64,000 bases of DNA from an uncultured Oscillospiraceae bacterium (GTDB taxonomy: Bacteria; Bacillota; Clostridia; Oscillospirales; Acutalibacteraceae): the NCBI GenBank assembly GCA_905192745.1, contig CAJJLZ010000001.1:62001-126000 (forward strand), given 5' to 3'. The notes beneath the pieces were generated by a model. That model did no database searches, was not told the DNA's origin, and worked only from the letters and a program-made list of their open reading frames with translations. Shown one piece after another: positions 33,742-42,447 of the stretch (positions are counted from its first letter, which is position 1; each line of letters begins with the position of its first letter). The position numbers were made by a program, and so were the translations under genes.

Positions 33742-36015
33742 ATGGATTTTGTTATGAAGAAACTGAAAGTTATTCTGAGCGCCGCCGTTTCCCTTGCGGC
33801 AGTGGCGGCGATCGTTCTGCTGTTCATCAGCATCGCCCAGCCGTCCCAGTCCGTTGAACCGGGGACGGAGGAGGAGGGGACGAATATTCAGTTCACCCCT
33901 TCCAACAGCTATGAGGACGCGTTTACGGTGGTGGCGGAAAATGCGTCGCTGCGGCTGAGCGCCAACATGAAGCAGGGATATATCCGGCTGGAGGATAAGA
34001 AAAGCGGGACGGTCTGGGACAGCTCGCCCGAGGGATACGACACCGACGAGAGCCTGAAGGGTGCGGCCAAGGTGTCGCTGGGGTCCCTGCTGAATATCCG
34101 GTACGCCGACCGCGATTCCAACACCACCACCCAGAACGCCCGGGCGGGCGTTACCCTGAAAAACAATCTGAATGCCGAACCGATTGAAAACGGCGTGCGG
34201 TTCGAGCTGTATTTTGAAAAGGAGGGCTTCCTGATCCCTCTGGAGATCACGTTGGAGGAAGCCGGCCTGAAGGTGAACGTTCCGGTTCAGGAAATCGAAG
34301 AGGAATCCGACGCCCTGAAACTGACCGGAATCATCCCGCTGCCGAACTTCGGCGCCGCGAGCGCCGGGGAGGAGGGGTATTTTCTGGTGCCGGACGGTTC
34401 GGGCGCTCTGATTGAATTCAATCAGGGAGGCTCCTTCGCGGAATATTCGCAGGAAATCTACGGAAGCGATCTCGCGGTGATCGACGCGACCCGCAAGACC
34501 AAAACGCAGACCGCCCGGCTGCCGGTGTTCGGCATGAAGAAGGGGGACGCGGCTTTCCTTGCAATCATTACCGAAGGGGATTCCCGCGCGGCGGTGAACG
34601 CCGCGGTCCGCAGCAGCAAAAGCCCTTATAACGTGGGAAACGTGGAGTTCACCTACCGTGACAGCGCGACGGTGGAAGTCAGCCAGAAAACCTTTGATTC
34701 CACCAAGGTGAATATGTTTGAACCGGCCCGTTCCCAACTGGAAGCCTTTACGGTAGAGTACCGTTTTCTCGGCGGAGAGGACGCCGGCTATGTCGGAATG
34801 GCACAGACCTACCGGCGGTATCTTACCGAGGAAGAAGGGGTGGAACCGGCCGAGGCCGGGGAGACCGTGCCGCTTACCCTGTCCCTGCTGGGCGGCGTGA
34901 TGCGGCAGGAAAGCGTGCTCGGTATCCCGGTCAATCAGGTGGTGCCGGTCACCTCCTACGAGGATGTCCGCACTCTGGCCCAGATCCTGCTTGACGGCGG
35001 GGTGGAGGATGTGACTTTTCAGTATCTGAGCTGGGGAAAGGGCGGTACCCGCAACCGCATTCCGGTCGGCCTCTCGGCCGAGGGAGGGCTCGGCGGCATG
35101 AGCCAGTTGAAAAAGACCCTTTCCCTGCTGAGTGAAAACGGTATGGAGATGTATCTGGATGTTAACCTTACCGACATCCAGAAGAGCGTCTGGGGTTTCA
35201 ACGGAAATTATGATTCCGCCAAATCGGTGCAGAAGGAACCGGCCATCGAATACCGGTATAAAATGAGCACCTTCCAGCAGGATTCGCTGGGAACCATGAC
35301 CTTCCTGCTCAGCCCGCAGAAGATTCTGGAGGCCAGCCGGAAGATCGCGGAGAAAGCGCAGAAGCTGGAGTTCGCCGGTTTCTCCGCCGCTGCCCTTTCG
35401 GAGAAGATCTATTCCGACTTTGGGGACAATCACGTCGACCGGGGCAGCGGGGAGGCGGTCTGGCGGCAGGCGCTGGAAAATCTCGCGGGAGCGAAGGACG
35501 GACTGATGGCGTCCCAACCGAACGCCTACGCTTTTTCGAGCGCTACGCTGCTCACCGACGTGCCGGTTACCACCAGCGCGTTCACCGCCCAAACGGAAGC
35601 GGTTCCCTTCTACCAGATTGCCCTGCACGGGCTGATTCCGATGACCACGCCGTCGGTGAACAGCTTCACCGACGAACGGTTCTGCGTGCTGAAGGCGGTG
35701 GAAACCGGCATCGGGCTGAAATACACGCTGGGGATGCAGAATATCGAGAAACTGCGGGAAACCGACGCGGCCGGCCTGTATTACATCGACGCAGAAAAAT
35801 GGACCGGTCGGGCGATCGACGATTATAAGGAGGTGTCCGCCGTTATCTCCCGTTTTGCCGGGGAAGAGATTCAAAACCACGAGAAGCTGGCGGACGGCGT
35901 TTACAGGACCACCTTTGAATCCGGCGCGGTGGTCGTCAATTATACCGATGCGGCCGTTGCCGCGGACGGCGTGGATGTGGCGGCACAGGGCTTTGCCGTG
36001 ATGGGGGTGCAGTAA
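33742..36015 (+). CDS. DUF5696-type exported protein
   Basis: A 757-residue protein with an N-terminal membrane anchor or signal (about 7-33). The middle and end have a TIM-barrel-like look and match my recollection of the DUF5696 family: GYIRLEDKKSGTVWDSSPEGYD near residue 80, GEEGYFLVPDGSGALIEFNQGG near 210, a region TLSLLGGVMRQESVLGIPVNQ near 375, and QIALHGLIPMTTPSVN near 625. No enzyme motif that I can prove is visible. Sandwiched between the YIP1 protein and a second permease pair, with two bases before the next start, it is part of the same transport system and may be a glycan hydrolase or binding protein. Confidence 0.8.
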   Translation: MDFVMKKLKVILSAAVSLAAVAAIVLLFISIAQPSQSVEPGTEEEGTNIQFTPSNSYEDAFTVVAENASLRLSANMKQGYIRLEDKKSGTVWDSSPEGYDTDESLKGAAKVSLGSLLNIRYADRDSNTTTQNARAGVTLKNNLNAEPIENGVRFELYFEKEGFLIPLEITLEEAGLKVNVPVQEIEEESDALKLTGIIPLPNFGAASAGEEGYFLVPDGSGALIEFNQGGSFAEYSQEIYGSDLAVIDATRKTKTQTARLPVFGMKKGDAAFLAIITEGDSRAAVNAAVRSSKSPYNVGNVEFTYRDSATVEVSQKTFDSTKVNMFEPARSQLEAFTVEYRFLGGEDAGYVGMAQTYRRYLTEEEGVEPAEAGETVPLTLSLLGGVMRQESVLGIPVNQVVPVTSYEDVRTLAQILLDGGVEDVTFQYLSWGKGGTRNRIPVGLSAEGGLGGMSQLKKTLSLLSENGMEMYLDVNLTDIQKSVWGFNGNYDSAKSVQKEPAIEYRYKMSTFQQDSLGTMTFLLSPQKILEASRKIAEKAQKLEFAGFSAAALSEKIYSDFGDNHVDRGSGEAVWRQALENLAGAKDGLMASQPNAYAFSSATLLTDVPVTTSAFTAQTEAVPFYQIALHGLIPMTTPSVNSFTDERFCVLKAVETGIGLKYTLGMQNIEKLRETDAAGLYYIDAEKWTGRAIDDYKEVSAVISRFAGEEIQNHEKLADGVYRTTFESGAVVVNYTDAAVAADGVDVAAQGFAVMGVQ

Positions 36016-36017
36016 GC

Positions 36018-36959
36018 GTGAAAGGCTTGAAAAAGAAAAGCGAAGCGGCGGTATCCGCCGAGGCCCGCAGCCACCGGCTGACGATCGAAAACAAGCGCTC
36101 CCTCTGGGGGCTCGCGTTTATCTCTCCCTGGGTGATCGGTATCGTCGTTTTCTTTGTCCTGCCGATGATCCAGTCGGTGATCTATTCCTTCAGCAAAATC
36201 AACGTGACGCCGAACGGCTTTGAAACCGAGTTTGTCGGCGCGGAAAATTTTTCGTATTTCTTTACGCAGGATACCTTCTTTCTGCAATACCTGACCGAAT
36301 CCATCGTCATGATTATTCCGGAAACGCTGCTGATCGTCTGTTTCAGTATGTTTATCGCGGTGCTGCTCAAGCAGAAATTTCTGGGGCGGACGCTGGCCCG
36401 CGCCGTGTTCTTTTTCCCCGTGATTATCGCCTCCGGCGTGGTCATTACCATTTTGAAGGAACAGGTCATGATGAGCGGCTCGGCCGTCACCTCCATGCAG
36501 CCGGGATATATGTTCAAGGCGCCGGATATGGTGGATGTGTTCGCCACCCTCGGCCTGCCGGACTTTCTGCTGACGGCCATCACCTCGGTGGTGAACGAAA
36601 TCTTCGACCTGACATGGAAATCCGGGGTGCAGATTCTGCTGCTTCTGGCGGCGGTGAACAACATTCCCTCCAGCTCCTACGAAGTGGCGGATATGGAGGG
36701 GGCGACCGGATGGGAGAAGTTCTGGAAGATTACCTTCCCCATGATGGCGCCGACCCTGCTGGTTGCGATTATTTACACGATTATCGACGGGTTCACCGAT
36801 TACGGCAACAAGGTCATGCAGATGCTCAACAGCTTTTATTCCAAAGGCGATTACGAGTACAGCGCGACCATCGGCGTAATCTACTTTGTCTGTGTGCTGC
36901 TGGTGATCGGGCTGGTCGAACTGATCGCTTCCCGCACGATTTCCTACTCTACGGATTAA
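36018..36959 (+). CDS. ABC sugar transporter permease, second pair (MalF type)
   Basis: A 313-residue permease with six helices and an EAA-like loop VADMEGATGWEKFWKITFPMM near residue 220-240. GTG start, two bases after the DUF5696 stop, so translation is coupled. Together with the next gene it makes the second permease pair in the cluster, most likely served by the lipoprotein solute-binding protein at 40765. Confidence 0.9.
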   Translation: MKGLKKKSEAAVSAEARSHRLTIENKRSLWGLAFISPWVIGIVVFFVLPMIQSVIYSFSKINVTPNGFETEFVGAENFSYFFTQDTFFLQYLTESIVMIIPETLLIVCFSMFIAVLLKQKFLGRTLARAVFFFPVIIASGVVITILKEQVMMSGSAVTSMQPGYMFKAPDMVDVFATLGLPDFLLTAITSVVNEIFDLTWKSGVQILLLLAAVNNIPSSSYEVADMEGATGWEKFWKITFPMMAPTLLVAIIYTIIDGFTDYGNKVMQMLNSFYSKGDYEYSATIGVIYFVCVLLVIGLVELIASRTISYSTD

Positions 36960-36972
36960 GGGGGCCGCAAAC

Positions 36973-37926
36973 ATGATCGGAATAGAAAACCTTAAACGCA
37001 TGGGCGGCCGGAAATCCACCGAAATGCTGGTGAGGAAAAACAAGGCGGTGAAGATCGTCGTCTCGGTCGTCCGGGCGGTGTTCCTTCTGGGCGTCGGGTT
37101 CGTGATGGTGTATCCCGTGCTGTTCATGCTTTCCAGCGCCCTGAAAAGCGTGAATGACACCTTTGACCCCACCGTGGTGTGGATCCCGTCCGGTTTCAAT
37201 CTGGAAAACTTCCGGACGGCGTTCCAGCTGATGGACTACTCCCGCTCTCTCTTTCGAACGCTGGAAATTACCGTTCCCAGCGTCCTGCTCCAGCTGGCCT
37301 CCTCTCTGGTGGTGGCATACGGGTTCGGGCGGTTTAACTTTCCCCTGAAGAAATTTTTCTTCGGTCTGCTGATCTTCAGCATCATCGTACCGACCCAGAC
37401 CTATATGATCCCGCTGTATTCCAACCTGCTGGCGATGCACCTGCTGAATACCTCCGCGCAATTCTATGTAATGGCGGCGCTGGGCGCGGGGATCCGGTCG
37501 GGGCTGTATATCTTTATCCTGCGCCAGTTCTTCCGGAACATGCCGAAGGAACTGGAGGATGCGGCGATGATCGACGGCTGTGGGCCGATCCGCACCTTTT
37601 TGAAGGTAATGATCCCCAACGTCATCCCCGCTCTTCTGACGGTGGCGGTGTTCTCCGTCGTCTGGTATTACAACGATTATATTATGTCCGGGATGCTTCT
37701 CCACGAGAATTTCCCGCTGTCCGTCAACGTCACCGCCGTCAGCGTGCGGCTGGGCGACAAACTTCAGGGACTCACCGGCCAGGCGTCCGGCGCGGATATG
37801 AAGCTGCTGAGCGATTCCATTCTGTCCGCGGCCTGTCTGATCGTGGTCCTCCCCCTGATTGCCCTGTATGTACTGGTACAGCGGTTCTTTACCGAAAGCA
37901 TCGAGCGCACCGGTATTGTGGGATAA
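36973..37926 (+). CDS. ABC sugar transporter permease, second pair (MalG type)
   Basis: A 317-residue permease with six helices and the EAA loop EDAAMIDGCGPIRTFLKVMIP near residues 195-215. Thirteen bases separate it from its partner. Its C-terminus reads VQRFFTESIERTGIVG, the expected ending for this family. Confidence 0.92.
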   Translation: MIGIENLKRMGGRKSTEMLVRKNKAVKIVVSVVRAVFLLGVGFVMVYPVLFMLSSALKSVNDTFDPTVVWIPSGFNLENFRTAFQLMDYSRSLFRTLEITVPSVLLQLASSLVVAYGFGRFNFPLKKFFFGLLIFSIIVPTQTYMIPLYSNLLAMHLLNTSAQFYVMAALGAGIRSGLYIFILRQFFRNMPKELEDAAMIDGCGPIRTFLKVMIPNVIPALLTVAVFSVVWYYNDYIMSGMLLHENFPLSVNVTAVSVRLGDKLQGLTGQASGADMKLLSDSILSAACLIVVLPLIALYVLVQRFFTESIERTGIVG

Positions 37927-37995
37927 CCCCGGATAGGCCCCCGGAACGGCCGGGCGCCGTTTGTACGAACCAAAACATAAAGGAGATGGAATGAA

Positions 37996-39489
37996 ATGAG
38001 AGGGACCATTACTCTTAGGGTTCTGGCATTTGCCGTTGCCTCCGCCATGATGGTTTCGGTATTTGCCGGCTGCAACAGCAAGCCGATTTCCACGTCGAGC
38101 GACCCGGAAACCACGGCGACCACGACGAGACCGACGGCGGGAGCTTCCGATACGCTGACTTCGAAAGAGACGGCGGCCTCCACGGAATCGGGCGGCGAGG
38201 ACACCGGCACGACGACCCGGGCGGACGCGACCGGGAAAACCACGACAAAGGCCGGAAATTCTCACAGCACGACGACAAAGGCCGGCGGGAATTCGCAGTC
38301 GGCCGGAAAAACGACGGCGACCGCCACGACCACCACCACCAAAAAAACGCCCACGACGACCAAAGCGCAGAACCAGGAACGGATCAGCTTTTACAAAAAC
38401 ATGATTAAAAACGAATCCGACTGGCTGACCACCCTGCAGCTGGATAACGGCGCGGTGGGCATGACCAACGATACCTGGCAGCGGACCATCAATCCTTACT
38501 TCGCGGAAATCACCATGCTGGCCCTTCTGGACAGCGGCAAGACCTATGCGAATAATGTGAAAAAATATATGGACTGGCATTTCGACCATCTGAACACGGC
38601 AAAAACGGATTACAACGGGGTGGACGGTACGATCTACGATTATGAGATCGTTACCACCGGCGGGGGCACGACGAACGTGATCTCCGAGGAGGTCAAGTAT
38701 AACGACAGAGGGAAGCCACAGTACGACTCCACCGACTCCTATGCCGCGCTCTTCCTTTCCGTGCTGTGGCGGTATTATGAGGAGACCGGCGACGCGGCCT
38801 ATATCAAGGCCAATTACAGCGATATCAACCGCATCGTCAACGCCCTGTTCGCCACCATGGACAACGGCCTGACCTGGGCAAAGCCGGATTATCGGGTCAA
38901 GTATTTCATGGACAACGCCGAGGTGTACGAAGGCCTCGTCGACGCGGCGAAGCTGTACGAGAAGGTACTGGTTCCCGCGTTCTCCTCCGGCTCCTCGGAA
39001 AAAGCGGGGGCCACCGCCAAGCTGAAGCAGATTACCGAGGGACGCGATCTGGTGTACGCGACGATCGAAAAGGTATTCTGGAATGAGAAAGACGGCTACT
39101 ATTACAGCTCCTGTACCGGCAAGTCTTCGGTTGCCTCGTTCAACTGGAACACCTTCTACGCTGACGCGACCTGTCAGGCTTTCGCGATTACGACCGGCCT
39201 GCTTGACCCGAACAGCGCACGCGCCCAGCGTATCTGGAAAAACTTCAATTCCCGCTATGCCGGGCAGGGCAAGCAGCACAACTGGCCCGGATTCGACATA
39301 CCCGATTCTTTCTACTGGGGCGTGCTCGCCTATTCGGGTTCGCTGGTCGGCGATGTGAAAAATGTGGACGATTATACGAAGATATACATGAGCTATCCGG
39401 GGAAAAAGCATAGCTGGCCGCTGTACAATGCGGATTGTGCGCAGGCCGTCCGCGCCGCGCATGTGATGCTGAAATATTACGGCGGATAA
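37996..39489 (+). CDS. Lipoprotein, probable (alpha/alpha)6-barrel glycoside-processing enzyme
   Basis: A 497-residue exported lipoprotein: signal with lipobox VFAGC (cysteine near residue 25), a Thr/Ser-rich linker to about 120, and a helical catalytic-looking domain to the end. The linker suggests surface display. The domain carries acid-rich motifs repeated in the next protein: NGVDGTIYDYE, YDSTDSYA, LTWAKPDYRVKYFMDNAEV, FNWNTFYADA and YNADCAQ. The helix spacing fits six-hairpin glycosidases (GH8/GH88/GH105-like fold), but I cannot name a GH family. AAGGAG is ten bases before the ATG. It probably trims an oligosaccharide outside the cell before import. Confidence 0.75.
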   Translation: MRGTITLRVLAFAVASAMMVSVFAGCNSKPISTSSDPETTATTTRPTAGASDTLTSKETAASTESGGEDTGTTTRADATGKTTTKAGNSHSTTTKAGGNSQSAGKTTATATTTTTKKTPTTTKAQNQERISFYKNMIKNESDWLTTLQLDNGAVGMTNDTWQRTINPYFAEITMLALLDSGKTYANNVKKYMDWHFDHLNTAKTDYNGVDGTIYDYEIVTTGGGTTNVISEEVKYNDRGKPQYDSTDSYAALFLSVLWRYYEETGDAAYIKANYSDINRIVNALFATMDNGLTWAKPDYRVKYFMDNAEVYEGLVDAAKLYEKVLVPAFSSGSSEKAGATAKLKQITEGRDLVYATIEKVFWNEKDGYYYSSCTGKSSVASFNWNTFYADATCQAFAITTGLLDPNSARAQRIWKNFNSRYAGQGKQHNWPGFDIPDSFYWGVLAYSGSLVGDVKNVDDYTKIYMSYPGKKHSWPLYNADCAQAVRAAHVMLKYYGG

Positions 39490-39545
39490 TCCGATGACGA
39501 TGGACGCTCCGCCGCGCCCGCGGCAGAGCGGAAAGAGGAACCCTT

Positions 39546-40709
39546 ATGGATGAAAAAATCGCATTACACCAGTTGATTGACGGGGAACTGGCTTGGCTGG
39601 CGGGTTTCCAGCTTCCGGACGGGGCGCTTCCGATGACGCCTTTCGATCAGGCGTGCCCGCCGGAGGGGGAAGAAAGTGCGGAAAGCTGTGCGGCGGAGAG
39701 CCGGAGCAAGATCTGCCCCTATTTTTCGGAATTCACCGCCATCGCCCTCCTGCTTCGCCCCGCCGAGTACGGCGGGAATGTCCGCCGGTATTTGGATTGG
39801 CATTTCGCGCATCTCAACACGGCGGAGGACGATTATAACGGGGTGGACGGCACCATCTACGATTATGAAGCGGTCCGGCTTCCGGACGGAACGATCCGGG
39901 AGAGCGTCCTGACCGATTCCCGTACCGGAACCCTGTCCTATGACTCCACCGATTCCTATGCCGGTCTCTTTCTCGAGCTGCTGTGGGAATATGCCGAAAA
40001 GACCGGGGATGAGGCATATGTGTGCCGGCACCGGGCGGAGATCGAACGGATTTACGGCGCCATGCTTTCCACCATGGATCAGGACCTGACCTGGGCGAAG
40101 CCGGATTACCGGGTCAAATATATGATGGACAACTGCGAAGTCTGCCGTGGTCTGCGTGCCATGCGGCGGTTGATTCTCCGGCTGCTTCTCCCCTCCGCGC
40201 CGGAAGGAGACGGGAAGGACCGTCTGCTTCGCCTTGCGGAGGATACGGAAAGGCGGGAAAGAGCGCTGATCGACCGGATCGAACGCAGTCTGTGGCAGAC
40301 GGAGGGCTCGTATTATCTGGTGGGACTCATGGATGAGGACGCGCCGATGCCGGAGCATTTCGACTGGAACACTTTTTATCCCGACGCGCTGGCGCAGCTC
40401 TTTCCGATCCTGATGGAGGTACTGCCGGCGGATTCTCCCCGCGCGGTTTCCCTCTATGAGACGTTTACCCGGCATTTTTCAGGCGGCGAGACCGCGTGGG
40501 AGGGGCTGATGGGCGGACGGCTCGGCGAATACAATATCCACGGCCTGATTCCGTATACGGCCGCCCTGATGGGCGACCACGACCGGTTGCGGCGGTATTT
40601 CTCCTGTTATCGGACCCTGTACGCCGAGAAGGGGCATCCCTGTCCGGCGTATAATGCAGACTGCGCCCAGGTCGCCATGGCGGCGGCCATCATGGCGGAG
40701 AATCTGTAA
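39546..40709 (+). CDS. Cytosolic paralog of the lipoprotein enzyme, probable (alpha/alpha)6 barrel
   Basis: A 387-residue protein without signal peptide or membrane segment. It shares the key motifs and their order with the lipoprotein before it: NGVDGTIYDYE, YDSTDSYAG, LTWAKPDYRVKYMMDNCEV, FDWNTFYPDA and YNADCAQ. The acids in these motifs (D, E, DxD) are candidate catalytic residues. Because it has no signal, it should act on imported sugar in the cytoplasm, mirroring the exported copy. Fifty-six bases separate them; AGAGGAAC precedes the ATG. Family unknown to me. Confidence 0.75.
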   Translation: MDEKIALHQLIDGELAWLAGFQLPDGALPMTPFDQACPPEGEESAESCAAESRSKICPYFSEFTAIALLLRPAEYGGNVRRYLDWHFAHLNTAEDDYNGVDGTIYDYEAVRLPDGTIRESVLTDSRTGTLSYDSTDSYAGLFLELLWEYAEKTGDEAYVCRHRAEIERIYGAMLSTMDQDLTWAKPDYRVKYMMDNCEVCRGLRAMRRLILRLLLPSAPEGDGKDRLLRLAEDTERRERALIDRIERSLWQTEGSYYLVGLMDEDAPMPEHFDWNTFYPDALAQLFPILMEVLPADSPRAVSLYETFTRHFSGGETAWEGLMGGRLGEYNIHGLIPYTAALMGDHDRLRRYFSCYRTLYAEKGHPCPAYNADCAQVAMAAAIMAENL

Positions 40710-40764
40710 ATAGGCGAAAGTCCATTTGAAACCAATTAAACCAATAGAAAGGAAGAAACCTGGT

Positions 40765-42072
40765 ATGAAAACCTGTAGGAAACTGGCGGCGCTGGTGGCG
40801 GCGCTCACCCTGACGATGGTCCCGCTCGCGGGCTGCGGAGGCGGCGGAACGGAAAGCAGCGGCACAACGGGCTCCGCTGCCGGCGCGGACAAAGAGGCGC
40901 TGATTAAAAGCGAGCCGTCCTCAATCAGCTTTCTGGCGCTGGACTATGACGAGAGCAAGACCGATTCCGCTTATAATCTGGCGATCGCCAAGTTTAAGGA
41001 AGTGTACGGCAAGGATGTAAAGATCATTCAGGCCGGCGCGGATCAGAAGGTCATGGACAAGGTGGCCGCGAATATCGCGGCGAAGGATCCGATCGATGTG
41101 TTCGTAATGATTACCGAACAGTACCTGAATATGATCCATCAGAATTATCTTCTGCCGGTGGACGATTATGTTACGGTGCCGGCCGAAGGAAATGACCGGA
41201 CGGTCATGGATAGCTTCCTGAAATTTGACGGCAAATACTACGGATACGGCGGGGGAATCAATCCCTACGTTCTGTATTACAACAAGGACCTTCTGGTCGC
41301 CAACGGCTACAGCGAGGATTATCCGAAGGAGCAGTACGAAGCGGGCAACTGGACCTGGGACACTTTCCGGGAGCTGGCCCGTGCCTGCACCGACGCGGAT
41401 TCTGGTATCATGGGCCTTGAAAACATGTTCGACGAAGTATTCCAGGCGTCCAACGGAACCTCGGCCGTTTCGGTTGGGGAGGACGCCAAGTACAGCCTGA
41501 ATATCAAAAGCCCGGCCATGCGGGAGAGTCTGGAATTCGTAATGGATATCTTCAAGACCAATCCCATCTGCGGCAACGGCTACCTGACCGGTCAGGCGAA
41601 GTTCCTCACCGGCAAAGCGGTGATGCACGGCGCGTTCAATTACGAGGAAAAGGTATTCAACGGATATAAGGCGGACGGCACCATCAAATTCGATTTCGGC
41701 GTAACCGCGTTCCCGGTCGGCCCGAGCAATACCGACAAGAAGAATTACGCCCACACCAGCGCGTACGGGATCTCGGTCGGCTCCAAGGCGCCGTACAGCG
41801 CCGGAGCATTTATTGAGATTTTGGCTGAAATCCGCAACGAACAGGACGAGACGAGTAAAGCCGGTTTGATGGAAGGCAGCGACGAGCTGTATACTTCGCT
41901 CGCGAAAAATATCCTCATCCCCGCCTACACCGACGGCGTGCTGGAGAATGGCATCGGCGCGTTCTATCTGATGTATTCGGCCCGTCAGGGCGAGGACATC
42001 AGCACCAGCCTTGATTCCTATCAGACAACCTACCAGAAGATGATCGAGGATGCCAATAAGCGGATCGGCTAA
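40765..42072 (+). CDS. Extracellular solute-binding lipoprotein, second ABC system
   Basis: A 435-residue sugar-type binding protein with a lipobox LAGC (cysteine near residue 25), a Gly/Ser linker, and a type 1 binding fold (GKYYGYGGGINPYVLYYNKDLL near residue 155; FGVTAFPVGPSNTDKKNYAH near 310). The ATG at 40765 has AAAGGAAG nine bases before it; an in-frame ATG 39 bases earlier lacks a site. It sits after the enzyme pair and is the natural partner of the second permease pair at 36018-37926. A terminator-like structure follows. Confidence 0.9.
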   Translation: MKTCRKLAALVAALTLTMVPLAGCGGGGTESSGTTGSAAGADKEALIKSEPSSISFLALDYDESKTDSAYNLAIAKFKEVYGKDVKIIQAGADQKVMDKVAANIAAKDPIDVFVMITEQYLNMIHQNYLLPVDDYVTVPAEGNDRTVMDSFLKFDGKYYGYGGGINPYVLYYNKDLLVANGYSEDYPKEQYEAGNWTWDTFRELARACTDADSGIMGLENMFDEVFQASNGTSAVSVGEDAKYSLNIKSPAMRESLEFVMDIFKTNPICGNGYLTGQAKFLTGKAVMHGAFNYEEKVFNGYKADGTIKFDFGVTAFPVGPSNTDKKNYAHTSAYGISVGSKAPYSAGAFIEILAEIRNEQDETSKAGLMEGSDELYTSLAKNILIPAYTDGVLENGIGAFYLMYSARQGEDISTSLDSYQTTYQKMIEDANKRIG

Positions 42073-42104
42073 AGGCGCCGCCCCGTAAAAAAACAGAACA
42101 GCCG

Positions 42105-42141
42105 ACCGGCGGCGCGCAAAAACGCGGAAGCCGCCGCCGGT
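42105..42141 (+). terminator. Terminator-like hairpin after the second binding protein
   Basis: ACCGGCGGC (42105-42113) pairs with GCCGCCGGT (42133-42141), followed by CTGGTTTTC. The T run is short, so some read-through into the DUF4434 gene is possible. Confidence 0.55.
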
Positions 42142-42157
42142 CTGGTTTTCTGCGGCC

Positions 42158-42180
42158 TTTTTCACCGACGCGGTGAAAAA
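42158..42180. other. Perfect hairpin TTTTTCACCG-ACG-CGGTGAAAAA
   Basis: A 10 bp inverted repeat with a three-base loop. It could be a terminator in either direction or a protein-binding site. The remaining intergenic space to 42447 shows no gene; AAAGGAC at 42433-42439 is the ribosome site of the next gene. Confidence 0.45.
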
Positions 42181-42447
42181 TCGGAGGACGGCTGTCAGCC
42201 TGAAACCGGCGCGTCATCTTCAGACGGCCTCGGATTTCCTTAAACATAACAGCCGAAATATGACAAAATCGGTACGTTTACAGATTGTGATATTTTATCA
42301 TTTGCGGTCTAATGGAAAAGACGATTCGCATCCTCGGCATACAAAAGGACATCCGGTTTTTCGGGGAGAAAATATCCGCCGCCTGCGCTATCTTGGCTGC
42401 CGGGCGTCAGCCCGGCGCTATTCCCCACAGAAAGGACATGGAACGTT

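Noticed and set aside
36949..39462. An 837-codon open frame on the minus strand
   Set aside because: Antisense to a permease and the lipoprotein enzyme; low-complexity shadow composition.
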